Assembly: GCA_018350325.1 (NCBI GenBank)
Contig: JAEVLN010000002.1
Location: forward strand, 1,246,162 to 1,310,161
Length of the DNA stretch: 64,000 nt
Reading direction: 5' to 3'
Source: Globodera rostochiensis
Taxonomy: Eukaryota; Nematoda; Chromadorea; Rhabditida; Heteroderidae
Positions 52,271 to 62,024 of this stretch are shown in pieces; positions within the stretch are counted from its first letter, which is position 1, and each line of letters begins with the position of its first letter. The translations under genes were made by a program, and so were the position numbers. The notes beneath the pieces are model-generated. The model ran no database searches. It saw only the letters and a list, made by a program, of their open reading frames with translations, and was not told the DNA's origin.

Positions 52271-54650
52271 ATTGTATCTATATAAAATTTAACAGAAAAA
52301 TGATTTTAAATAGCCTAACAAACATTGTGAAAAATGTCTAATGGACAAAAAAATTTAGACAAACAATGTAATTGAAAATAATGAGATGTGAATTAAGTCA
52401 ATTTGACAAAAAGTGTGAACAAAGGATTGGTGTTTGGTTATTAAATACGACTAGGTATAATATAAAAAATAAAAATTGTAAAAAAACCAACGATAAAAGT
52501 ATATCATAAAATTGGGATGGTCCTAACGCATAGCTATTTTTTGTGCAAATAAAATTGAAGAATGAATAAAAACCAAAAAATTACATTTGATCCATCTCAT
52601 GGCGTTTTATAAAAAGACAAATAATAATTCAAATATCAAATTATCGTGTATGTGCAAAGACATCGGGTAGAACAAGACTTTAAAAACGATAAATTGAGTA
52701 TGTGAACTAATGTTTCAAATTATATGATAACTAAAAGTACCTTTTAAATAACAAAAAACTGGCTTCTTGTTCAAGGTTTAATTAGGTTGAGATTTATTTG
52801 ACAAAAAAGCAAAAGAATTCGTTAAATTTATTTAAGGTAAATTATTTTATCGTCAAATATTATTCTTCAATCGACTGACTACAAGACGGGTGGCAAAACA
52901 TAGCTAGTCTTTTTTTAATAAAAGGCTACCGAAACCAAATTAATTACCAAACAATTTATCAATACTATTTTTTGCAAAAAATAATAATGTTATATTATCA
53001 AATGTTTTACAAAAAAATTTTTTAGAATCATACCAAGTATATTGGGAATTTTTTACAATAAAAAAATCTATTTAATAAAATTGAACGATTATAAATTTTA
53101 ATAAGCAAAGAATTTAAGTTTACAAAATATTATATAGTATTTCTCGTAATATATAAATAAAATATTCGTATGCATTCTTAGACTGTTTCGGCGAGAAGTT
53201 TAAGCTCAAAAAGGGCAAACTTTTTGGAAAAGCATAAACTTATTGTTTACATACATATCTACTTAAAGGATTAAGAACGAGCAAACTATTGCCAAAAAAA
53301 GCTTATTAAAAATGTTTACAATTAAGAAGGGTATTTTAAACAACCTTAAATATATTTATAAAAGTGCATTATTATAAATTCTTCCGTCCAATAAATAAAC
53401 AAATAAAATAGCATTTGATTTGAATAATTAAATTAAATTGAAAATAAATTAATCATCAATTTCAGAAATTACAAATGATCAATTTATTAATTACAAAAAT
53501 ATTGCCTTCCACATTTTTTGAATATAAAATATCACAATTAACAAATAATTGTAAATATTAAAATATTTAATATTTATTGAGTCAGCTACCTCAAAACAAT
53601 CAAAATATAACTTGTATTTTAGTTTACCATATTTAATGTTTACTTGCGAAAGTGCAGATACAAATAAATTGAAAACAAATAAAAATCATTAAAAACTAAT
53701 AAAAAATTAAAAATTAAAAAAATGCAAATAAGAGTTTGGCAACCAGCGAGGCACTGAAGAACCGAATGAGCACAAAAGTTTAATTAATGTTCAAATTTTA
53801 TTTTCATTTAAAAACAATCAGGAAACATCACAGGCTTCTAAAAGAAGATGTTTTAAATTTGCCGTTTGGCAATGTAATGCAAATTTATGAGTTGCACGTG
53901 GGGGATTACAATTTTTTAACAACAACTGCACCCACTGGGCGGCCAGCGAGGCACCGAATGAGCACAAAAGTTTAATTAATGTTCAAATTTTATTTTCATC
54001 TAAAAACAATAATACAATAAAAAAAAACATTTATGGCAACTGATCAAGGCCTATTTTGCAATTTTAGCTCGTACGCAACTGCATGTTGATTAATTAAAAA
54101 AATAATAACGGATAATGATTCAAATTGAGCAATATTAAATCAGTAATTGGAGTGGAGCAAACAAACAAAAAAGTAAATAATCCATTCGTTATGATTTACA
54201 TGGTTATGGACGCAGTGGGTCTGATTTAAAAAAAAATAGCAAATCAAAGATTCACCAATATAATTAAAATGTTACAAAAATAATAATATAGAGCCAGAAA
54301 TAAGATTAATAGCAGAATAAATAATTCTTCTTAACATGGGGCTTTTATAAAATAAACAAATAACTCTACATTTAATCATTCTAAAGAGTTAAAAATTAAT
54401 AAAAAACGTTTACAAATATTAAAATTTTGTTACAAAATAAAGAAATAGATGATTACTCGGTACCTGCCAGATCAACCCGCTTACGTCCGACAGCAAATTT
54501 TTAGGGATATTTAAGATCTAATAAAAATGTAACAAATTAATTATTGCAAAAGTGGCGAATAGTTCTTTAATTCTCAATTGTAAAAAAGGATTAAAAATAA
54601 AGTAATAAAACTTAAAATATAAATAATTCTAAAATCTAATGACAATTAAA
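52271..54650. repeat. Tract duplication, copy B
   Basis: Collinear with copy A (44,446-47,740) but about 0.9 kb shorter overall. The AT-rich blocks are well conserved; the GC-richer islands are not. Copy B alone carries the inserted LRAT-exon fragment at 53,817-53,942. Part of it (about 54,090-54,300) is also matched in inverted orientation by 12,000-12,310, making a three-copy family. Confidence 0.85.
53817..53942 (+). pseudogene. Captured fragment of the LRAT-domain exon
   Basis: These 126 bp match 58,936-59,062 at about 89% (I count roughly 14 differences), from ATCAGGAAACA to CACTGGGCGG. The match begins a few bases before the likely exon start and stops inside the exon, just after the His-Trp codons of the LRAT motif. 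The fragment has a one-base deletion in a T run and lacks the rest of the gene. It is flanked by two near-identical copies of local tract sequence (53,743-53,816 and 53,943-54,010), whereas copy A of the tract has neither insert nor duplication. It is on the + strand, opposite to the tract's apparent sense strand. Confidence 0.85.
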
Positions 54651-55480
54651 CGAATCTTTGATTAAACAGGATATGTGTTCAAATAGAAATTATACAAAAA
54701 AAAACTTTCCTTTCAATTGATTTTCCCCCGTCGATATGCGAGGTAGCGCAGATTGAATTGGGGCAAGTTTAAGTAGTTTAATAAAATAAATTAAATTAAA
54801 ATTAATTGTAAATATCAAAGAATTGTTGGAAAGACGGACCTCTCAACATCAAATAATCAAAAAGTTCCAAAAAAAGGAATAATTAAAAAATCCAATAAAA
54901 ATAAAAATATTTAATATTTGATCTATATCACATTGCACTTGCAGAATCACTTTTTCTTTTGATCGAAAGAAGGAAAAAACTATTATAAAAAATTAAAACA
55001 ATATTATCAAAAAGTTCGCTTTCCGAGATGCGGCATTGAACGACCCACGATCAATTTTAAGGTTTTGAACAAATTTTTTGGCTAATCATAAATAGACCAA
55101 AACAATATTTTGAATTTTTTTTAAATATTTATTATAATGTGATTAAAAAAAATTCAACTTTAATCCTGTGCCAAAAATTAATTCGGCTGTTAATTCCTAT
55201 TTGCCAACTCACCAATGTGAAAATATTTTAATATATTTGAAAACAGATAAATATATTCTTAATTTTAGGCTTCAACCATTAAATTATTATCAAATGGAAT
55301 TTACGCCTTTTTTAAATCTTTTACACCTATCACACGCCATACACTATTGGATTGGGCAGCATAATAATTTAAATAAATTCCTACGAAATAGTTTAAAGGT
55401 TTTAAACAATAATGAAATTAAAAATGTAAATTATATTATTTAAAAAAAAGAATCATTTACGAATATTTAAAATAAAATTC

Positions 55481-56553
55481 TCCTCGATTAATGCCAACAA
55501 ACAAATAATACAGGTTTTAGATATTATTTTTATTTACCAAAACTCAAAACCAATTAATTTTTTAAATTAAACAATTTTTTTAGCATGAGACCTGTGATGT
55601 TATTTGAAACCAACAGAAATATTTTTTAAACATTTTAAATTTAATGTTCGCTCTTTCGCTGTTTATTTAATATACGTTTATTCATTTGGCCAAAATTGTA
55701 AATATTATTTTGTTTTCATTAAATGTTAATTTAATAACATTTTGTTTTATTCTTAACCTTTCTTTAAAAATTTGATTTATATTATATCTTAGATTTTGAT
55801 TAATTCATTCTTTTAATTCGCCAATATTATTAAATTAATAATGTCATTTTTTGTTAACATTGTTTTCGGTTTAATTTAGTTTTTAAGGGCCTATTTTTCC
55901 GATCTCAGCTCGTTGATCGGTGTATCTTTATGCCCTTTTGGATGGGACGTTCATTATGCCTGGTTTTCACCCCCATTCTCTGTTTTGCTAGAATCGTTTT
56001 CAGATTAAAAGCAATCCGTTTTGCACTGAAAAAAAACATATTCAATTGCGGAGCCAAGGTTCGAAAATTGGTTGAAATGGGAGAGCCCCCGAACCCCCTT
56101 AGAAACTCCTTTTTCAGACTTTTAGGGAAATTTGTTGTTTGTTTTTTGGCATTCGTTGTTTTGGCGTTTGCATTTTGTTGGCTCTCGTTTCACTCTTTTT
56201 CTCTAACCGTTCTTTTCTTTTGGCGTTCTCTCTCACCTTTTTTTACAAATATTTTGACCATCGCGCACTTCGATCACAAAAATTAAACATACCGATTTGC
56301 CTAATTTTTTGCACAGAGCTTAGAAACAAATACCCCCACCCAGTGCTAAGTTTTCTTATCTCAAATCAAGTTTTTTAAGATAACTTTTTTCAATGATGAA
56401 GTATGAAATTTTAAAATTTTGATTAAAATGCGTGAAAGTCCGCCAACATAATTTTGAATTTAGCGTTTTTTTCTCTACTTTTATTCAACACCCTTTTAAA
56501 CACGTCATTTAAAAACTATAATTTGGGATTTTGAAGTATTTAGGTAAATTAAT
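55481..56553. other. Transition zone upstream of the coiled-coil gene
   Basis: T-rich to about 55,880, then mixed DNA. The plus frames at 55,930-56,286 and 56,139-56,378 are hydrophobic and cross a fold-back remnant (GTTCGAAAATTGGTTGAAAT near 56,060, then AGCCCCCGAACCCCCTTAGA), related to the 62.3-62.5 kb element. I do not accept them as genes. No other signal. Confidence 0.35.
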
Positions 56554-57591
56554 ATGAACCAATCCGAAGAAATGCGTCTTTTGCCTGCCAGAATTGCCCA
56601 ATTGGAACGGCAACAAACCATCAATTCGACAACCCCCTCAAGTGTCGGTTTCGACTTGGTGGCACAAAATGCTGCAAAACGATGAAGAATTGAAGGAGGA
56701 ATTGAAGAGCAAGAAAGATTGGTCGGCAAAACGCTTGAACAAATGGAGGAATGGAAAAGAATTACGAAACTCGAGCTTGAAAATGTGAATATTTTTTAAA
56801 CAAAAAACTGCCATTTTTTATTGCCATTTTGTTCAGAAGGCATTCGCACCAAATTGGAACATCAAAAACTGCTAATTGCTCATAATGCTCTGCAGACAAA
56901 GATGGAGGAGTATAAGAACAAACAGCAACAGACCATCGATGAGTTCACTGAAAACTAAAGGGTAAGCTTTGAATTAATTCCATTTTAAGCTTAAGAAACA
57001 AACATTAGCTGTTTACCTAAATAATTCACTTGTTTTGAACCGTTTCAGTTTCCATTAATCAATTTTCGTTGAATCAGGAAGACGGTAAACTGTTAAATGC
57101 TCACAAGAAACTAATGGAAGACAAAATTGGCTGGTTAAATGAGGACCCTCATTGCGGTAGGGAATCAAAGATGAGCCTGGGGGGGGGCAAGACCCCGAGT
57201 CGTTTTCGTGGACACCTTTTTGCATCAATGTTCAAAGTCGAATTCACGTCAAAATTTGGGAAAAATTATTATAATTTTTTTTTGTAGAAAAGGATATTTA
57301 GCATTTATGTTTAAAAAAATGTGTTGTTCAAAGTCGCTAAAAAGGTGTTTCTAGGGGTATTCGGGGGGCGTAGAAGCGATTTTTCTCAGAATTGCATAAA
57401 GTCAAAAATTCCGCTTATAAATGCTTTTTGTTACTAGAAAAACGAATCGTGCCAAAAAACGAATTGGCCAAATTCAATTTGTTTGCACCGTTTCAGTTTC
57501 CATTGATCAGTTTTTGTTGATGCAAAGTGATCAGAAGGCCTTGAAAGACTTATTGGCCTCAAGCAGAACCAAAGGCGGCGAATTCTGTTGA
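56554..57591 (+). pseudogene. Coiled-coil gene fragment, resembles the N-terminal coils of Globodera SPRY/RanBPM-like proteins
   Basis: Four exons: 56,554-56,784, 56,837-56,961, 57,049 to about 57,137, and 57,497-57,591. Each has a clear acceptor (GTTCAG, GTTTCAG, GTTTCAG) and reads as Gln/Glu/Lys-rich helix. The start reads RIAQLERQQT, then SVGFDLVAQNA; exon 2 reads TKLEHQKLL; exons 3 and 4 are paralogous modules (SINQFSLNQEDGKLL, SIDQFLLMQSDQKAL). From memory this arrangement fits the repeat-coil region that precedes the SPRY domain in a large cyst-nematode family; no SPRY domain is present downstream. Defects: an in-frame TGA at 56,683, a phase mismatch between exons 1 and 2, and a TAA at the end of exon 2. 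The last would disappear with one extra A in an AAAA run. Decayed copy, or errors in homopolymers. Confidence 0.5.
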
Positions 57592-58935
57592 ACAAAAAAA
57601 TCACTGAGTACCGCGATTGATCAAGTTGGTTTAAAGGAGAGTTCCCCGGTTTTTCTCTCTCAAAACCCCCCGTACTTTATAAGGTCTGGTTTTTATCAAT
57701 CAGTTCAAGTTTATACAACTTTTAAGAGGAGTTTCATCTTTTCCCAATCCGATTTAAAGAGAAATATTTTTTAATTTTTTACTAAGTTAAAAAAAATTTT
57801 TTTTGATAAAAAAGTTTTCTCTACTAATTTATTCGAATTCGGGTTAGGGATTGGGCATACGCAAAAAAGAAACGTGCATTCGTGTTTTTCGCACAAGTTT
57901 TGTACGATTTTATGAGGTTTGTTGTCATTTTTTTTTGAGGGGAACGAATAGGGTAAAAGGGAACGAATAGGGGGTGAGGACCGAATAGGGTGGGTGAAAA
58001 TTTGCGGGGAACGAATCGGGTGCCGTTCCCAGCAATGAATGTCCCCCCCCCCCCCCCCGGCAATGAATGCCCCAGGCAATGAATGCCCCGGCAATGAATG
58101 CCCCCACGCGCTCACCCATCGCTTTTTTTTCCTCCCCTCCCCTTTGAAACAGACGACGCGCCTTCCTTCACCCAACGTCAATTCTTCATTTGTCGACTTT
58201 CTTCCGCAGCTTCGGAGAGTTTGGTGGGTTGTCCAATTCCGGACAACGAACATCTTTCAGTTATGGTTAATTTGGACAATTTTAGAGGGGGGGGGGGCTG
58301 AGCGATCGTAGCCGTTTCTAAGCAGAAACTTTAACTTTTAAGAGGAGTTTCATCTTATTCCAATCGATTTACGAAATTCATCTTTTTCCCAATCCGATTT
58401 CTTAAATTCATCTTTTTCACAATCCGATTTCCAACATTCAACTTTTCCAAATCCGATTTGCGAAATACATCTTTTTCCCAATCCGATTTCCGAAATTCCC
58501 ATACTTTTTTTCTATTATTAAAAATATTAAGCTATTTTAAACTCTCATTAAAGTTCACCCCTCCACCCTCCCCAATTAAAAATGCCCTCATCCACATCAT
58601 CACCTGGCAAGAAGGGCAACATTGCGCCCATTTGTGTTCCCGATGGGTGGCAAAAACAATCAGTGTCAGAAATATCAAATGTTATCTGACGGCCTTCACT
58701 TTCCCGCAAATATGGCTAAAAATAATCCAAAATTTTAATAATAAAATATTTTAAGCAACGGTGAAAAAAATTGGGAAATATATTTTTTTAAGTTAAGGTT
58801 TGCTCGATAATTCGGCGGAAGCTTGGGATCGGCATCTTAATGCGCAATTTAGAGTGTCAAGCTTCGCGGACTGGGACTGAAGTCTCCAATTTTGGGAGAA
58901 ATAATTTTTTTTGTGACACTTATTTAAGAGGTGGC
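57592..58935. repeat. Word repeats and short tandem repeats between genes
   Basis: 57,840-58,030 is made of GAACGAATAGGG words; 58,040-58,110 holds a C run and four copies of GGCAATGAATGCCCC. 58,344-58,497 is a decayed tandem repeat of about 33 bp with the core CATCTTTTTCCCAATCCGAT (five copies), also present once near 57,735. A G run lies at 58,286-58,295. The long frames 57,771-58,311 on both strands are products of these repeats. A 35-codon frame at 58,582-58,689 (ATG..TGA, GKKGNIAPICVPDGW) has coding texture but no recognised domain. Confidence 0.6.
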
Positions 58936-60783
58936 ATCAGGAAACACCACCGGCTTTTAAATGAAGATGTTTTAAATTTGCCCTTTGGCAATGTTATGCA
59001 AATTTATGAGGCGCACGTGGGAGCATACAATTTTTTTAACAACAACAGCACCCACTGGGCGGTGCAATTTTATAATGATGGTAAAAATGAGCGGTGTACT
59101 GCGGTATTTACTAGGGATGGGCAGGGTTTTTTGGCAGTTCGGTTTCGGATTGCAAATCGTGCACAAAAAACCGATAGGCAAATTGATTAATTATTTGAAT
59201 CTTAGCCTACCTACCTTTAGTTTTATAACATAATTTTTAGCAATTTCAAAAGAATGAATAGCAACTGGTCAAGCAAGACTGGTGCATACGTTCTGCGGTT
59301 TGAATAATTTAAGAAATAATTCGTGGATATTCAAATTTTTGTCTTTGCATTTTATTAAGCTTTTTTAAAACTTTTATAAAATGATAAAAAATTTTCCATT
59401 TTATTTTTTTAGAGGTCAGCCTTATGAATCCCATCCAATTGTTATCTGCCAAATTCCACGCACTTTTTGAAATTGGCCAAGAGTGAAGTGAATGATCATT
59501 GGCGCTTTTCACTGCTCGCCCAAACTGTTCATGACGGAGAAACAACCAAGGAAGAGGCAAAAAAAGGTAAAAACAAAATGTTTTAAAGGGTTAAATTTAC
59601 TTTTAAGAATTAGAGATGCTAAATTTTTTGGCATTTATAAATTATTTATTTAAGGTAAAATTTGAGATATATTTTCTCAACGGGTTTTTCAGGACTTTTT
59701 CTGCTACAAAGTTTTATTTTGACGCAAATTGATTACCGAATGTCAATTGTCAGCAAAAGTCGCGCGCATGTCGAAATTAGGGTTCGGACGGGCGCCCGGG
59801 TCGGGCGAGCAACGGGTGGGCATTCGGCCGGGCGGGCTGCGCCCGACTAGGAAATATTCGATCCGGGCTAAAGCCCCTGTATTCGCCCGGCAAAGCCCGC
59901 CCGGACAAAAAATCAAAAAAAGCCCGCCCGGCCCCTTTTAGGTAGCCCGGAAAAAAGCCCGCCCGGCCCCAAAACACCGAATATTTTCCGAATATTTTTT
60001 TTTTTATGTCATTTTTGCATGTTCGTATTTTTAAATTAACTTCCAACAGGATACCAAACTATTATAAGAAAATTGCTTTTCAAAATTCGTATTTTTTGGA
60101 CCAATTTTCTTTACAAATTCTCATCAAAAAACATTCTTAATTTGTAAACAAAATTCAAAATTTAATACCCAAATCGTGCCCTTATAGAATGAGCTGTTTG
60201 GTCTCAAATCATCGAACACTTCTTCTGACAATGGCAGCCAAAAGTTTATGGATTTTGATGGGAAGCAATGCAACAAATTGGCTCTTTTCGCGTGGAAAAG
60301 CCCAATTTTCATGTCCTCCAGCAAAAGAATAGCATTCTGTGAGCGACCGGGGGCGTCCGTTGCTAATGGAGCTCAGAATGGACCTTCCGCTATGTCCAAA
60401 TGCACAGTGGGCGTGGATTACGAAGCTGCTTTCCTCAGGTGGGAAGGAATGGAACACAATACTCATTATGATTAGTGCCGGCCCAAACGTCCCGCCGTCC
60501 CGCTCCTGCCCAAAAATAGCTTTTTTTCAAAAATAACTTGAATTAGAGCGACTTTTTAGCATATATCAAAACATTTGTTTTGGGATTTTTTGCCAAAACA
60601 CGTGAAAAATCGATCATTTACAATCGATAAAAGTGACGAATTTAAATCAAAAAATGATCTACCAAAAATCACGTGAGGCAAAAAAAGCGAAACTACGAAG
60701 ATTCTTAGCAAATGTCAAAAATCGTTTTAAATTTCCTTTGAATTTTCAGCCCTTTTCTATTGGACATTCATCCTTGTGCTTAG
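58936..60783 (+). CDS. Probable LRAT-domain protein (NlpC/P60-like acyltransferase or thiol hydrolase fold), frame-disrupted
   Basis: Exons: about 58,941-59,080, 59,413-59,566, 60,188-60,438, 60,750-60,783. Exon 1 reads LPFGNVMQIYE...STHWAVQFYNDG, matching the LRAT/H-REV107 pattern GDLIEI...HWAVYVGDG; the His codon is at 59,053. Exon 2 ends TTKEEAKK and exon 3 starts NELFG then GKQCNKLALFAW, like the E-x-A-x-x-LG ... NCEHF region; the Cys codon is at 60,269. His and Cys would be catalytic. The junctions of exons 1-2 and 3-4 keep phase. Exon 2 changes frame at a run of five T (59,464-59,468), and its end is off by one next to a run of seven A, so either decay or homopolymer error. Upstream exons are not found. 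A GGGC-word MITE sits in intron 2. The family call is moderate. Confidence 0.45.
59775..59998. mobile_element. hAT-like MITE made of the word GCCCG/CGGGC
   Basis: It starts TTAGGGTTCGGACGGGC, a hAT-like end, and consists of CGGGC and GCCCGG words, forward on the left and complementary on the right, ending near GGCCCCAAAACACCGA. It lies in intron 2 of the LRAT-like gene. The open frames 59,662-60,046 are repeat by-products. A shorter relic with TAGGGATGGGCAGG occurs at 59,113. Confidence 0.6.
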
Positions 60784-60939
60784 TGAATCACTGCTCGTCC
60801 ATTTGCCAATGCCCGACTTCAGGCGCGGTAGAAAATTAGACAACTTTTGTAGAAATTAGGGTTGAGCCTCTTGGCCTTTCGTGGGCTCGAGATGTGGGAA
60901 ATTTACGGGATTTTAGGTTAATTAATATAAAGTCTTCAG

Positions 60940-61171
60940 TATGCCGTTCAATCTGATTTATTTTGTGCACTGCCGTTTCCATTTATTACGAAAACGCGAT
61001 TGCAGGAGCACAAAAATGTGAGGAAATTTATAGATCTGGTCTACTCTGATCTTTTTTTTGCAGAATGGTTCCAATACCAAAGAAAAAACCCGGAGAAGCT
61101 GGAACCTGCTGCCCGACCCGGATTTCTTGGCTCAATGCGTTCCCGGATTTCAACAAAATTTTGCGAAATAA
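60940..61171 (+). CDS. Last two exons of an unrecognised gene
   Basis: Exon a is 60,940-61,017, after AGTCTTCAG and before GTGAGG. A 46-bp intron with a textbook end (TTTTTTTTGCAG) follows, then exon b, 61,064-61,171, to a TAA. Both join in phase 0 and give 61 residues: YAVQSDLFCALPFPF..., a basic middle (TKEKTRRSW) and a C-terminus NLLPDPDFLAQCVPGF.... Codon texture is good in both. I do not know the family. It could continue the LRAT-like gene by alternative splicing, but phases from 60,783 do not support that, so it is more likely the 3' end of a gene whose upstream exons are hidden among the repeats. Confidence 0.55.
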
Positions 61172-62024
61172 ACCTTTATAGGCTTTTTCTAAAATTAGCT
61201 AGTAATGTGGAAAATAATTTTCATAAAATATCGAAATTAGATTTCATGTTATTGTAATGTGTTTTTATTAATTAAATTGAATAAATAACAGCAGATGCAT
61301 ATTGGGGTTTGAAAAAAGAAAATAATTATCCCGACTAACCAACTTTTTAAAAGAAGAGTTTGTATATACCTATATGATACGGGAGGCGGGAGGCGGGGGC
61401 ACCAATGAATGACCTAGAACAAAAAGTTGGACGGGAAGCGACCGCGGATAAACGGAAATGTGAAATAATTTACCGAGAACCGAGACTCGAGACCAAACTC
61501 TCGAACTTCACTAATAATTACACAGATTTGAGAACCCTTTAACAGCATAAAACTTGGACAAAATCTTGTTTTGCTCCATTATTTTAAGCAACCCTGGTCG
61601 GGGTGGGGTCACTTAACTTTGAACAATTTATTCATTTTAAATATTCAGCGAATTTGTACGATCAAAAAATGAAATGAAAACTTGTGAATCGTCATCTAAA
61701 AATGTTTAAAAAATGGAAAATTTAAAAAAAAAATTGGAATTGTTTACATCACCATAACACAGTCGGGGACTTGAATTCACACCAAAAGTTGAACTGCCAA
61801 CACCACTCACAACAAAATGTTCCATACATCAAAAAAATATCCCATTCTTATAGATGCAAAATCCAAAATTTTGCTCAAATTCCGAAACGTCAAAAATCCC
61901 GTATTTCCGAAATCCGAAATTTTGCCCATCCCTGATACTCACCGAAAGTCATCAGAAATCATTACATAGTTGGGGTTTGAACCACCAGACAAAACAAACA
62001 CCGCTTACACAACTCACCACTACG
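61172..62024. other. Intergenic DNA with SINE-like pieces and a word element
   Basis: Contains GGGAGGCGGGAGGCGGGGG at 61,380-61,398. Two minus-strand tRNA-like pieces lie at about 61,745-61,810 and 61,960-62,025, each with an AGTGGTG A-box-like motif and a GGTTCAAACC- or AATTCAAGTCC-like B-box. An ATTTCCGAAATCCGAAATTT word element ending GCCCATCCCTGAT lies at about 61,852-61,937. No gene seen. Confidence 0.4.

Larger units (their letters stand above)
44423..55480 (-). other. A-rich AT tract with exon-like islands on the minus strand
   Basis: A-rich on +, T-rich on -, the mirror of 9.5-18 kb. Islands that look like small exons on the minus strand occur at about 46,555-46,615, 48,240-48,300, 49,010-49,070, 50,390-50,455, 50,820-50,885, 51,180-51,285, 51,880-51,920 and 54,460-54,500. 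The 48.24-48.30 island is preceded on the minus strand by AATTTCAG, a consensus acceptor, and the 49.01-49.07 island by TTCACAG. I could not join islands into a recognised protein. The tract contains an internal diverged duplication and a captured gene fragment, listed separately. A short GTAT microsatellite lies at 52,006-52,022. Confidence 0.6.

Noticed and set aside
44423..55480. T-rich/A-rich tracts as nuclear mitochondrial DNA
   Set aside because: Nematode mtDNA is T-rich, but no mitochondrial gene, rRNA or tRNA motif was recognisable and the GC islands do not fit.
55930..56286. 118-codon hydrophobic plus frame
   Set aside because: It spans a fold-back remnant and T-rich DNA; hydrophobicity comes from TTT/CTT runs, with no supporting splice or domain evidence.
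57771..58311. Frames of up to 160 codons on both strands
   Set aside because: They cross GAACGAATAGGG and GGCAATGAATGCCCC tandem words and a long C run.
61000..61257. 85-codon plus frame reading straight through
   Set aside because: It ignores a textbook 46-bp intron (GTGAGG...TTTTTTTTGCAG); the spliced reading is in phase and ends in a better C-terminus.
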